DNA from: Variovorax boronicumulans
GTDB taxonomy: Bacteria; Pseudomonadota; Gammaproteobacteria; Burkholderiales; Burkholderiaceae_C
Reading direction: 5' to 3'
NCBI RefSeq assembly: GCF_030812215.1
Contig: NZ_JAUSSG010000002.1
Coordinates: 310,001 to 374,000 of the forward strand
Length of the DNA: 64,000 nt
Below the pieces are notes generated by a model that did not search any database, was not told the origin of the DNA, and worked only from the letters and a program-made list of their open reading frames with translations. Each line of letters begins with the position of its first letter. The first letter of the stretch is position 1. The translations under genes were made by a program, and so were the position numbers. Shown here one piece after another: positions 8,473 through 17,168 of this stretch.

Positions 8473-9408
8473 ATGACTTCCAACGCTCTGCCCCGGCGCC
8501 AGCCGCTTTTCAACGCCGCCACCACCGTTCGCCACATCGCCAGGGCCGCGGCCTTCGTGGCGCTGGGCGTCGGCTCGGCCGCCCACGCCGCCGGCATCCG
8601 CCTCGAAGACGACCGCGGCAGCACGCTCGAACTGCAGGCGCCGGCAAAGCGCATCGTCTCGCTGATGCCCTCGCTCACCGAGACGGTCTGCGCGCTCGAT
8701 GCCTGCGACCGGCTGGTCGGTGTCGACCGCCACGCCAACTGGCCCGCGTCGGTCAAGCGCCTGCCGCAGGTCGGCGGCATGGACGACGCGAACATCGAGC
8801 GCATCGTTGCGCTCAAGCCCGACCTGGTACTGGTGCGCCCGCGCAGCCGCGTCGCCGAGCCGCTGGAACGGCTGGGCATCAAGGTTCTGGCGCTCGATGC
8901 CAAGACGCATGCAGACATGCGGCGGGTGATGGAAACCGTGGCGCGCGCCACCGGCAAGCCCGGCGCGGGCGAGGCGGTCTGGCGCACGCTCGATGCGCGG
9001 CTCAACGCCGCGCGGGCCCGCGTGCCGCTGGGCTGGCAGGGGCGGCGCGTCTATTTCGAGGTACACGGCGGCATGGCGGCGGCGAGCGAAAGCTCCTTCA
9101 TCGGCGAGACCCTCGCGCGCCTGGGCCTCGCCAACGCGGTGCCGGGCACGCTCGGGCCGTTTCCCAAGATGAGCCCCGAATTCGTGGTCCGCGCCGATCC
9201 GGATGTGCTGATGGTCTCGGCACTCGGCGAGATTTCCGCGATGGCTTCGCGGCCCGGCTGGTCGGCCATGAGCGCCATCCAGCGCGGGCGCGTCTGCAGC
9301 TTCGCCTCGGCGCGCTTCGATCTGATGATGCGGCCCGGCCCGCGGCTGGACGAAGCGGCCGACGCCATCGTGAACTGCCTCGCCTCGCTCGGCAATCCGC
9401 CGCGTTGA
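8473..9408 (+). CDS. BtuF-like periplasmic cobalamin/metal-complex binding protein
   Basis: A 311-residue secreted protein. It has an N-terminal hydrophobic signal (ARAAAFVALGVGSAAHAA) and then the helical-backbone metal receptor fold: RIVSLMPSLTETVCALDACDRLVGVDRHANWP and NIERIVALKPDLVLV, as in BtuF. It would bind cobalamin or a related corrinoid or siderophore in the periplasm for an ABC importer. No BtuCD genes are in the window. Its place next to a cobalt chelatase operon supports a corrinoid substrate, but this is inference. Confidence 0.75.
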   Translation: MTSNALPRRQPLFNAATTVRHIARAAAFVALGVGSAAHAAGIRLEDDRGSTLELQAPAKRIVSLMPSLTETVCALDACDRLVGVDRHANWPASVKRLPQVGGMDDANIERIVALKPDLVLVRPRSRVAEPLERLGIKVLALDAKTHADMRRVMETVARATGKPGAGEAVWRTLDARLNAARARVPLGWQGRRVYFEVHGGMAAASESSFIGETLARLGLANAVPGTLGPFPKMSPEFVVRADPDVLMVSALGEISAMASRPGWSAMSAIQRGRVCSFASARFDLMMRPGPRLDEAADAIVNCLASLGNPPR

Positions 9409-9433
9409 GCGCCCGCCCCACCCCATTGCGCCC

Positions 9434-9979
9434 ATGAAATCCCGTCACAAGCAATCCACCACCTCCTCCACTCCGTTCATCCGCGTCGGCCCCAGCGGCG
9501 TGCACGGCCTGGGCGCCTTCGCCACCCGCGACCTGCCCGCGGAGGCGTTTCTCGGCCTCTACGAGGGCCGGCGCTACACGAAGCAGGAAATTGCCGCCAA
9601 GGCCTGGGACGACCAGCTCACCTACCTGTTCACGCTGTCGAACCACGAGACCATCGACGGCGCCAAGGGCGGCAACGGCACCCGGCACCTGAACCACGCC
9701 TGCGAGCCGAACTGCGAGGCCGTCGAGGAATACGACGAAGCCGGAGAGCTGGTGCTGAAGTTCCAGACGCTCGTGCCCGTGAATGCGGGCGACGAGTTGT
9801 TCATCGACTATTCGCTGACGGCGGATGACGGCTCGCCGCCCTCGAAGTACCCCTGCCATTGCGGCTCGCCGAGTTGCCGCGGGACGATGCTGGCCCCCGT
9901 GGACAACACAGGGGAAAAAGACGCCGCGCCAGACGCCGCGCCCACCCGGCCATCACCGTTCAGCGACCTGCCGTGGTGA
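9434..9979 (+). CDS. SET domain-containing protein (putative protein-lysine methyltransferase)
   Basis: A 181-residue protein nearly all SET domain. GVHGLGAFATRDLPAE opens the fold, RHLNHACEPNC (84-94) is the SAM-binding pseudoknot motif, GDELFIDY (119-126) carries the catalytic tyrosine region, and CHCGSPSCRG (141-150) is a post-SET zinc-binding cysteine cluster. There is no signal peptide. Bacterial SET proteins mostly have unknown targets. It lies 25 bp downstream of the BtuF-like gene on the same strand and closes this gene group. Confidence 0.85.
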   Translation: MKSRHKQSTTSSTPFIRVGPSGVHGLGAFATRDLPAEAFLGLYEGRRYTKQEIAAKAWDDQLTYLFTLSNHETIDGAKGGNGTRHLNHACEPNCEAVEEYDEAGELVLKFQTLVPVNAGDELFIDYSLTADDGSPPSKYPCHCGSPSCRGTMLAPVDNTGEKDAAPDAAPTRPSPFSDLPW

Positions 9980-10030
9980 GCTGAAAGGGCAGAGAGGCAG
10001 AGAGGCAATTCGGCGTGACCGCTCAGCCTC

Positions 10031-10369
10031 TCAGGGTGCCTCGGCCTTCAGGCTGCGCAATTGCTCCTCGGCCCGCTCGAGTTCCGCGCGCAGCGTGCGG
10101 ATTTCCTGCTCCAGTTTCTCGATGCGCGCCGCGCGGCCCTGCGCGGGCGGCAGCGCCACGCAGCGCATCTGGAGCGCGGCCAGTTCCTCGCCGAGTTCGC
10201 GCCGGCGCAGCATCTGGCCGCGGGAGCGGGCGAGCGCCATGTCGCGCTCGAGCACCGCTTCCTGCGCCTTGCAATCGGCCGCGTCCAGCGGTTCGGGCGG
10301 CGTCGTCTGTGCGAAGGCGGGCATGGCCAGGGCCCATGCAAGGGCGAGGAAGCAGGGTTTGATGCGCAT
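10031..10369 (-). CDS. small secreted coiled-coil protein, DUF1090-like
   Basis: A 112-residue protein with a clear signal peptide (MRIKPCFLALAWALAMPAFA, cleavage after AFA). A charged helical region with two cysteines follows (ADCKAQEAVL, LQMRCVAL), and a coiled coil ends it (RIEKLEQEIRTLRAELERAEE). The layout resembles DUF1090/YqjC periplasmic proteins of unknown function. It lies 85 bp downstream of the chlD end on the same strand and may be read through from the cobalt operon or have its own promoter. Confidence 0.6.
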   Translation of the reverse strand: MRIKPCFLALAWALAMPAFAQTTPPEPLDAADCKAQEAVLERDMALARSRGQMLRRRELGEELAALQMRCVALPPAQGRAARIEKLEQEIRTLRAELERAEEQLRSLKAEAP

Positions 10370-10454
10370 GCCGCGAAGGTACCCGAAACGCCTCGTGTCG
10401 GGGGTGCCCGGCCCTATGCCGCGCGGGCTGAAAGGCGCCGCGAACACCCGCGGT

Positions 10455-11114
10455 TCACTCGGAACGCCCTGGGGCAAAAAGGTAGCGCGCCTGCCAATGC
10501 GCTGCGAGTTGCTGCGCACGGTGCAGCGGCACGCGCGCCGCTTCGAAATCGACCACGCAGGCAAAGTCGGCCGCTTCGGGCCGCGCGGGGCGCTCGCTGC
10601 TGCGGCCATCGGTGAGGAGCCACAGCCAGCGCTGGCGTGCCGCGCTGTGCGCCAGCAACTGCTCGGCGCGCTGCACGCCGAGCGCGAGCGGCGTGCCGCC
10701 ACCGGCGGCGATGGGCGCGATCCAGTCGTCGTTCCAGGCGCTGGCGCGGCGCGGCGGCAGGCGCAGCTCGACCACCTCGCCGGCAAAGCACAGCAGCGCC
10801 ACATGGTCGCGCCGCTGGTAGGCCTCTTCCATCAACGACAGCAGCAGGCCCTTGGCGCGCGCGAGGTTGCCGTCGTTGCGCATCGAGGCGGAACAGTCGA
10901 GCAAGAAGCAATGCAGCGCGCCGCTGCGGGCCTGCAGCGGGCGGCGGCGCAGGTGCTCCGCGCGCAGCGTATCGGCGCCGCGATTCGCGAGCGTGCGCGG
11001 CCAGTCGAGTGCGGCACCCTGCGATGCGGCACCGTGCCACGCGTCCCTTTGCCTGCCCTGCCTCCAGTCGCCCTGGCGTGCGCCAGCGGGTGCGGCGTTC
11101 CGGAGGCTCAGGCT
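10455..11114 (-). CDS. chlD: ChlD-type VWA domain, -1 frame extension of chlI
   Basis: This 219-codon frame has no ATG, GTG or TTG ahead of the VWA domain. It is read from the ChlI gene by a -1 shift at an A7 run, giving a 574-residue ChlI-VWA protein, the medium subunit of a CobN-type cobalt chelatase. The VWA domain has a full MIDAS: DCSAS (residues 73-77 of this part), GGGT (138-141) and TDG (168-170). VWA subunits bridge the AAA+ ring and the large chelatase subunit. A rare CTG start (CTGA overlap) is the main alternative. Confidence 0.75.
   Translation of the reverse strand, partial: SLSLRNAAPAGARQGDWRQGRQRDAWHGAASQGAALDWPRTLANRGADTLRAEHLRRRPLQARSGALHCFLLDCSASMRNDGNLARAKGLLLSLMEEAYQRRDHVALLCFAGEVVELRLPPRRASAWNDDWIAPIAAGGGTPLALGVQRAEQLLAHSAARQRWLWLLTDGRSSERPARPEAADFACVVDFEAARVPLHRAQQLAAHWQARYLFAPGRSE
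11060..11107 (-). promoter_or_regulatory. stem-loop downstream of the chlI/chlD slippery site
   Basis: On the mRNA strand GCCTCC (11107-11102) pairs with GGAGGC (11065-11060), CGCC (11097-11094) with GGCG (11072-11069), and CTGGC with GCCAG around a GCAC loop (11086-11073). The structure starts 6 nt after the A7 heptamer, the spacing typical of stimulatory elements for -1 frameshifting. The pairing is read by eye and the energy is not computed. Confidence 0.6.
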
Positions 11115-12178
11115 TTTTTTGGGGTGGCCTGCTGGGCGGTGTGCGAAGGGATCAGCGGGCGCAGCGGCTTGACGCGTTCGATGCCCACGGGCTCGGGAGG
11201 CATGGCGCCCCAATCCTGGTCGCCTGCGTTGTGATGGCCGGTGCCGCTTGTGTCCGGCGCGCGCTGGGCGTTGGGGGTTGCAGGCGCCGACGCAGCGCCT
11301 TCCGCTTGCGGCTTGCGGCGATGCAGCAGCACGGCTTCGGCCACGCGCTGCACATGGTCGGGCGTGATATCCGCCGCGCCCTCCCAGGCAGCAAGCGCGC
11401 GCGCCGAGCGCAGCATCACGAGATCGGCGCGCAGCCCGTCGACCTGCGACGCGATGCACAGCGCGCCGACGGCTTCGTGCACGTCATCGCCGTAGGGCAG
11501 CGCGGATGCATCCGCGACGATGGCACGCGCCTTGATGAGCGCGGCCGCAAGCGCAGCCTCGGCCCCTGCATGCTTCGCGCGAAAGCCCTGCGGATCGGTG
11601 TCGAACGCGAGCCGCGCGCGCACGATGGCCTGCCGTTGGGCGGCATCCTCGATGTTGTGCAGCTGCACGCAGAGGCCGAAGCGGTCGAGCAGTTGCGGGC
11701 GCAGCGTGCCCTCCTCCGGGTTCATGGTGCCCACGAGCACGAAGCGCGCGGCATGGCGGTGCGAGATGCCATCGCGCTCGACCACGTTGACGCCGCTCGC
11801 CGCCGCATCGAGCAGCGAATCGATCAGCGCATCGGGCAGCAGGTTGATTTCGTCCACATACAGCACGCCACCGTTCGCGCGCGCCAGCAGGCCGGGCGCG
11901 AACTTGATCTCATGGCCCGCCAGCGCCTGCCCGAGGTCCAGCGTGCCCACCAGGCTCTCGAGGCTCGCGCCCAGCGGCAGCGTGACGAAGGGCGCGCCGG
12001 GCAGCAACTCGGCCAGCGCGCGCGCCGCCGTGGTCTTGGCCGTGCCGCGCGGACCTTCGATCAGCACGCCGCCGAGGCCGGGATCGACCGCGGCCAGCAG
12101 CAACGCCTGGCGCAGTTGCGGCTGGCCCGTGATCGCGGCGAAGGGAAAAGGCACCGGCATCGGGGCGGCAGTGGTCAT
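11108..12178 (-). CDS. chlI: ChlI-like AAA+ ATPase, small subunit of cobalt chelatase
   Basis: A 356-residue AAA+ ATPase of the magnesium/cobalt chelatase I subunit type. The Walker A motif is GPRGTAKT (42-49), Walker B is VLYVDE (105-110), and sensor-like VGTMNPEEG and PQLLDRFGL follow. A proline- and alanine-rich linker occupies about 290-356, as found between AAA+ and VWA domains in ChlD. The frame ends PKKA-stop immediately after an A7 run. The ATG overlaps the cobN stop (ATGA), so the subunits are co-translated. It would power cobalt insertion with CobN. Confidence 0.88.
   Translation of the reverse strand: MTTAAPMPVPFPFAAITGQPQLRQALLLAAVDPGLGGVLIEGPRGTAKTTAARALAELLPGAPFVTLPLGASLESLVGTLDLGQALAGHEIKFAPGLLARANGGVLYVDEINLLPDALIDSLLDAAASGVNVVERDGISHRHAARFVLVGTMNPEEGTLRPQLLDRFGLCVQLHNIEDAAQRQAIVRARLAFDTDPQGFRAKHAGAEAALAAALIKARAIVADASALPYGDDVHEAVGALCIASQVDGLRADLVMLRSARALAAWEGAADITPDHVQRVAEAVLLHRRKPQAEGAASAPATPNAQRAPDTSGTGHHNAGDQDWGAMPPEPVGIERVKPLRPLIPSHTAQQATPKKA
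11114..11120 (-). other. A7 slippery heptamer, programmed -1 frameshift site
   Basis: In the ChlI frame the ribosome reads CCA AAA AAA GCC TGA. Both tRNA-Lys in the P and A sites can slip one base back on A-AAA-AAA and keep full pairing; reading then continues AGC CTG AGC CTC into the VWA domain. The zero-frame stop comes one sense codon after the heptamer. Frameshifting that makes both chelatase subunits from one chlD gene has been reported in cobalamin producers. Confidence 0.75.
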
Positions 12179-15100
12179 CGGAGGGTTCCTTCCATCTGCT
12201 GCTCGTGGTCGAGCAGCAGGTTTTCTAACTGGACCTGGTAGTCGCCGGGCGACTGCCAGAGGCCGCGCTGCATGGCTTCGAGCAAGCGGCTCAGCATGTC
12301 GTGCAGCGCACGCGGATTGTGTTGGTTCACGAAATCACGGGTGTCGACATCGAGCACGTAGGCATCGGCCACCATCGCGTACTGGTGGTCGCCGACCACG
12401 CGCGCGGTGGCGTCGAAGCCGAAGAGGTAGTCCACCGTCGCGGCCATCTCGAAGGCGCCCTTGTAGCCGTGGCGCTTGACGCCATCGATCCACTTGGGGT
12501 TGACCACGCGCGCGCGGATCACGCGGCTGATTTCTTCCTTCAGCGTGCGCACGCGCGGCGCCTGCGGGTTGCCGTGGTCGCCGTGGTACATCGCGGGCTG
12601 CTGGCCGCTCAGGTGGCGCACGGCGGCGGCCATGCCGCCCTGGAACTGGTAGTAGTCGTTGGAGTCGAGCAGGTCGTGCTCGCGGCTGTCCTGGTTCTGC
12701 ATGACGACATTCATCGTGCGCAGGCGCCGCACCAGCGCATCGGCCGCGGGCACGCCGTCGCTGCCCTGGCCGTAGGCGTGCGCGCTGCCACCGACGTAGG
12801 CGTTGGAGAGGTCGTTGTCGGTCTGCCAGTCGCCATGGTCGAAGAGCGGCTGCAGGCCCGAGCCGTAGCTGCCGGGCGCCGAGCCGAACACGCGCCAGCC
12901 GGCCTGGGTGCGCGCTTCTTCGGCGGTCACGCCTTCCGCTTCGAGCGCGGCGGCCTCGCGAAGGATGCGCGCGCGGATCGGGTTGCGCTCGGCGTCTTCG
13001 TCTTCCTGCGCCGCGACGGCCTGCACAGCGGCGTCGAACATCTGCACGGCATTGGGAAAGGCATCGCGAAAGAACCCCGAGATGCGCAGCGTCACGTCGA
13101 TGCGCGGACGCCCGAGGCCCACCGTCGGCAGCACCTCGAAATCGACCACGCGCTGGCTGCCCGGCGCCCACTTGGGCCGCACGCCGATCAGCGCGAAGGC
13201 CTGCGCGAGGTCGTCGCCGCCGGTGCGCATCGTGGCCGTGCCCCAGACCGACAGGCCCAGCGCCACCGGATAGTCGCCGTGCTCCTGCAGATGGCGCTCG
13301 ACCAACTGCGCGGCGGACTTGAGGCCGAGCATCCAAGCCGTGGGCGTGGGGATGGCGCGGGTATCGACCGCATAGAAGTTGCGACCGGTCGGCAGCACAT
13401 CGGGCCGACCGCGCGAGGGCGAACCGCTCGGGCCGGGTGGCACGAAACGGCCTTGCAGTGCGCGTGAAAGCTGATGCAGTTCCTGCGCGCCGCAGGCATC
13501 GAGTGCAGGCGCGAGGCTTCGCTCGATGCGGCCCATCACGGCTGCCGCATGTGGCAGGTCGGGCGGGCAAGCGTCCTCTTCCAGCAAGCGCTGTGCAAGA
13601 AGCTCCAGCCGCTCGCGCGTGTCGCCGTGATGCCGCCACGCATCGGCGCTCACCGATTGCAGCAGCGCCGGACGTGCGCCTTGCCACGGCTTGGCCGCGT
13701 CGATATCGAGCGGGTCGAAGGCATCGCCCGGCAACAGGTCCTGCGCCAGCGCGCCCAGCAGCCCGGCATTCGCGCCCATGCCGTCCGCGGACGGATAGCG
13801 CGCGAGCGCGAGCAGCGTGTCGCGCCGCAACCGCGCCTCGGGCGAAGCGCCGAACACATGCAGTCCGTCGCGAATCTGCGTCTCCTTCAGCTCGCACAGG
13901 TACGCATCGACGCGCGCGAGCACCGCATCGTCTTCCGCGCCCGGCATGCCCAGTTCCTCGACCAGATGCTGCGCACGCACGGCCGTGAGGATCTGCGCGC
14001 GCAGCACCTTCGCGCGCCGCGCATCGACCAGCAGCGCGTCGTAGTACTCGTCCACCTGCCGCTCCAGGTCCTGCAGCGGCCCGTGGTTCTCGGCGCGCGT
14101 GAGCGGCGGCATCAGGTGGTCGACGATCACCGCCTGCGTGCGGCGCTTGGCCTGCGCGCCCTCGCCCGGGTCGTTGACGATGAAGGGATAGACGTTGGGC
14201 AGCGGCCCGAGGATCGCATCGGGCCAGCAGGTCTGCGCGAGCGCGATGCTCTTGCCCGGCAGCCATTCGAGGTTGCCGTGCTTGCCCACATGCACGACCG
14301 CGTCGATGGCAAAGGCATCGCGCAGCCAGAAATAGAAGGCGAGGTAGCTGTGCGGCGGCACGAGTTCGGCGTCGTGGTAGCTCGCGTAGTCCGCAGCGCC
14401 CAGCGTGCCGAGTGCGCGTGCGGGCTGGATGCCGACGAACACGCGGCCCAGCCGGAGGCCGGCGATCATGAATCGGCCCTGGCGCAGCATCGGATCCTGC
14501 TCGGGCGTGCCCCAGCGCGCATCGATGGCTTCGGCCATGCCCTCGGGCAGGGCCGCGAGCCGCGCGCGGTAGTCGACAAGCGCGTAGCTCTGCCAGGCGG
14601 GACGTGCGGACCACAGGGCGGGATCGTTCGCGATGCCTTCCTGCAGCGTTTGCATCAGCGCATCGCCGTCGGCCGGGATCGCATCGCCGAGCGCGTAGCC
14701 CTCGGCCTGCATCGAACGCAGGATGGCGATCACCGATGCCGGTGTGTCGAGCCCCACGCCGCTGCCGATGCGGCCTTCGCTGCCGGGGTAGTTCGCAAGG
14801 ATCAGCGCGATGCGCTTGTCCGCCGCCGGCAGGCTGCGGAGGCGGCACCAGCGCCGCGCCAGTTCGGCCACGAAAGCGATGCGATCCGGCTCGGGCTGGT
14901 AGTTCACCACCTCCGTCTGCGTGAGCTCGCAGCGGTGCGACAGCCCCTTGAAGCTCACGGCGCGCGTGATGATGCGGCCGTCCATCTCGGGCAAGGCAAT
15001 CTGCATCGCGATGTCGCGCGGGCGCAGGCCCTGGCTGTCGGCCAGCCAGTCTTCGCGGTTGCCGCCGCTCACGATCACCTGCAGCACCGGCGCATCGCCG

Positions 15101-15987
15101 GCCAGCGCGACGGCTTCGCCTGCGTCGTCCTGCGCGCCCTGCCCGAGTGCCGCGAAGGCGGTGGTGTTGAGCACGAGCTGCACGTCGTGTTCGCTGCAGA
15201 GGCCGCGAAATGCGGAGAGGCACAGCGGATCCTTCAGCGAATCGAGCGCGACCGGCAACGGGTTCAGTCCTTCGGCATGCAGCGCGGCCGCGAGCGCGTC
15301 GAAGGCCGCGGTGTTGCCCGACAGCAGGTGCGACCGGTAGAACACCAGCGCCACCACCGGCGCATCCGCATGCCAGCCGGCGCGCAGGTCATCGATGCCG
15401 GCGACCGTGTGCGCCGCGTCCATGCCGCGCGGCACATGCAGCGCCACCTGCGGCAGGCTGCGCGGCGGCAGCGGCGCCTCGCCGTGCCCGAGGCCATGAA
15501 AGGCCACCGCGCGCAGGAACTGCATCGCATTGCCCGCGCCACCGGATCGCATGTACTGCCAGAGTCGGCGGCTGACCGCACGCGGCACCGTGCTGCGTGC
15601 GAGCAGGTCTTCGTCTTCCTGCAGGTCGCCCGAGAACATCGCGAGCTGCTGGTCCTTGCGCCTGGCCAGCTTCTCCAGTTGCTGCAACCCGTAGGCCCAG
15701 GCCGATTCGGCCCCGAGGTGATCGACCACCACCACGCGCGCATGCTGCAGCACCTCGTCCACATACAGGTCGAGCGAGGCCGGCTGGCGCAGGTACATGA
15801 GGTTGGCCAGCCGCAGCGACGGGTAGCCGGGGTCGGTGGCCGCCAGCGCGGTGCGCGCAGCGGCGAGCAGCGCGAGCGTGGTGTCGGCCGAACTGAGCAC
15901 CACGATGTCGCCCGGCGTCTGGTCGAGCCGGGTGACGACGCTGTCGTCTTCGACGAAGCGACCGGGCTGGGTGCTCAGCAGGTGCAT
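12175..15987 (-). CDS. cobN: cobaltochelatase large subunit CobN
   Basis: A 1270-residue protein of the CobN/magnesium-chelatase H family, which inserts cobalt into hydrogenobyrinate a,c-diamide in the aerobic cobalamin pathway. The diagnostic region HVGKHGNLEWLPGKSIAL is followed by YPFIVNDPGEGAQAKRR. Near the C-terminus are LSNAYVGGSAHAYGQGSDG, RVVNPKWIDGVKRHGYKGAFE and a Q-x-Q-L-E-N-L tail. The length fits CobN. It starts 12 bp after cobW and overlaps chlI by 4 bp. The rest of the corrin pathway is not in the window. Confidence 0.95.
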   Translation of the reverse strand: MHLLSTQPGRFVEDDSVVTRLDQTPGDIVVLSSADTTLALLAAARTALAATDPGYPSLRLANLMYLRQPASLDLYVDEVLQHARVVVVDHLGAESAWAYGLQQLEKLARRKDQQLAMFSGDLQEDEDLLARSTVPRAVSRRLWQYMRSGGAGNAMQFLRAVAFHGLGHGEAPLPPRSLPQVALHVPRGMDAAHTVAGIDDLRAGWHADAPVVALVFYRSHLLSGNTAAFDALAAALHAEGLNPLPVALDSLKDPLCLSAFRGLCSEHDVQLVLNTTAFAALGQGAQDDAGEAVALAGDAPVLQVIVSGGNREDWLADSQGLRPRDIAMQIALPEMDGRIITRAVSFKGLSHRCELTQTEVVNYQPEPDRIAFVAELARRWCRLRSLPAADKRIALILANYPGSEGRIGSGVGLDTPASVIAILRSMQAEGYALGDAIPADGDALMQTLQEGIANDPALWSARPAWQSYALVDYRARLAALPEGMAEAIDARWGTPEQDPMLRQGRFMIAGLRLGRVFVGIQPARALGTLGAADYASYHDAELVPPHSYLAFYFWLRDAFAIDAVVHVGKHGNLEWLPGKSIALAQTCWPDAILGPLPNVYPFIVNDPGEGAQAKRRTQAVIVDHLMPPLTRAENHGPLQDLERQVDEYYDALLVDARRAKVLRAQILTAVRAQHLVEELGMPGAEDDAVLARVDAYLCELKETQIRDGLHVFGASPEARLRRDTLLALARYPSADGMGANAGLLGALAQDLLPGDAFDPLDIDAAKPWQGARPALLQSVSADAWRHHGDTRERLELLAQRLLEEDACPPDLPHAAAVMGRIERSLAPALDACGAQELHQLSRALQGRFVPPGPSGSPSRGRPDVLPTGRNFYAVDTRAIPTPTAWMLGLKSAAQLVERHLQEHGDYPVALGLSVWGTATMRTGGDDLAQAFALIGVRPKWAPGSQRVVDFEVLPTVGLGRPRIDVTLRISGFFRDAFPNAVQMFDAAVQAVAAQEDEDAERNPIRARILREAAALEAEGVTAEEARTQAGWRVFGSAPGSYGSGLQPLFDHGDWQTDNDLSNAYVGGSAHAYGQGSDGVPAADALVRRLRTMNVVMQNQDSREHDLLDSNDYYQFQGGMAAAVRHLSGQQPAMYHGDHGNPQAPRVRTLKEEISRVIRARVVNPKWIDGVKRHGYKGAFEMAATVDYLFGFDATARVVGDHQYAMVADAYVLDVDTRDFVNQHNPRALHDMLSRLLEAMQRGLWQSPGDYQVQLENLLLDHEQQMEGTLR

Positions 15988-15999
15988 GCGGTCAGGCTG

Positions 16000-17064
16000 T
16001 CAGGCAGGAACAGCGGCCAGGCCTTCGATCGCCTTGCGCAGCGCGCCTTCGTCGAGGTCTTCGCCGATGAACACGAGGCGCGTGCGCTGCGCTTCGCCGT
16101 CGCGCCAGCGGCGGTCGAAGTGGTGGTCGAAGCGGCGGCCCACGCCCTGCACCAGCAGGCGCATCGGCTTGCCCGGAATCGCGACGAAGCCCTTCACGCG
16201 GTAGATGGTGTGCTGCTCGACCAGCGCGGCGAGCGCGGCCAGGAGGCCCTCGCGGTCCACGGGCGGCAGGTCGATCACGAGCGAGTCGAACTCGTCGTGG
16301 TCGTGGTCTTCCTCGTGGTCGTGGTGGCTTTCGCGCAGGTGGATCGTGGTTTCGGCCGCCCGGCCCTGGCCCAGCAGCAGCGCGAGCGGCAGCTTGCCTT
16401 CGGTGGCGGCGACGATCTTCACCTCGGGCGGCAGCTCTTCGCGCACCAGTGCCTCGACCTGGGCGCGCGCGGCGTCGTTCATCAGATCGGTCTTGTTGAG
16501 CACCACGAGGTCGGCGGCCGAGAGCTGGTCTTCGAACAGTTCGTGCAGCGGCGATTCGTGGTCGAGGTTGGGGTCGGCGCGGCGGGCGGCGTCGACGGCT
16601 TCGGGGTTCTCGGCGAACTGGCCCGAGGCGGCGGCCGGGCCGTCGACCACGGTGACCACCGAATCGACGGTGAAGATGTTCGCGATGTCCGGCCACTGGA
16701 AGGCCTGCACCAGCGGCTTGGGGAGCGCCAGGCCCGAGGTCTCGATGATCACCGCGTCGATGTCGCCGCGACGCTCGGCCAGCTGCAGCATCACGGGCAG
16801 GAACTCTTCCTGCACGGTGCAGCAGACGCAGCCGTTGGCCAGCTCGTAGAGCGCGCCTTCGCGCTCGTTGCCCTCGTCGTCGCAGCCGATGCCGCAGCCG
16901 CGGAGGATCTCGCCGTCGATGCCGAGCTCGCCGAACTCGTTGACGATCACCGCAATGCGGCGGCCTTCGGCGTTGCCGAGGATGTGGCGCAGCAGCGTGG
17001 TCTTGCCGCTGCCGAGGAAGCCCGTGACGATGGTGACGGGGATCTTGGCGTTGCTCTGTGTCAT
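16000..17064 (-). CDS. cobW: CobW-type metallochaperone GTPase
   Basis: A 354-residue COG0523 GTPase. TGFLGSGKTTLLRH (14-27) is the P-loop, NGCVCC (77-82) is the metal-binding CxCC motif, NKTDL is the guanine-specificity motif, and a histidine/aspartate-rich stretch (ESHHDHEEDHDHDEF) can hold metal. A CobW_C domain closes it. CobW is thought to deliver cobalt to the CobN chelatase, and its position directly upstream of cobN fits. It is in the cytoplasm and under the upstream cobalamin riboswitch. Confidence 0.92.
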   Translation of the reverse strand: MTQSNAKIPVTIVTGFLGSGKTTLLRHILGNAEGRRIAVIVNEFGELGIDGEILRGCGIGCDDEGNEREGALYELANGCVCCTVQEEFLPVMLQLAERRGDIDAVIIETSGLALPKPLVQAFQWPDIANIFTVDSVVTVVDGPAAASGQFAENPEAVDAARRADPNLDHESPLHELFEDQLSAADLVVLNKTDLMNDAARAQVEALVREELPPEVKIVAATEGKLPLALLLGQGRAAETTIHLRESHHDHEEDHDHDEFDSLVIDLPPVDREGLLAALAALVEQHTIYRVKGFVAIPGKPMRLLVQGVGRRFDHHFDRRWRDGEAQRTRLVFIGEDLDEGALRKAIEGLAAVPA

Positions 17065-17168
17065 GAATGGGTGCTTTCAGGCGCCTGGGCGCTGAGATGG
17101 ATGACGGCACGCCGCAGCGCGCCGCGGGGCGCGGCCGGCGCGGGCGCGGGACGATGGAGGGATTCGGC

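Noticed and set aside
11114-11120. chlI/chlD break as a sequencing or assembly error in a homopolymer
   Set aside because: Possible in principle, but the correctly spaced stem-loop, the nearby zero-frame stop and the known use of frameshifting in chlD make a real site more likely.
10455-11459. VWA gene as a separate 334-residue protein starting at 11459
   Set aside because: The first part is an Arg/Ala-rich out-of-frame reading of chlI; only the part after the A7 run is real protein.
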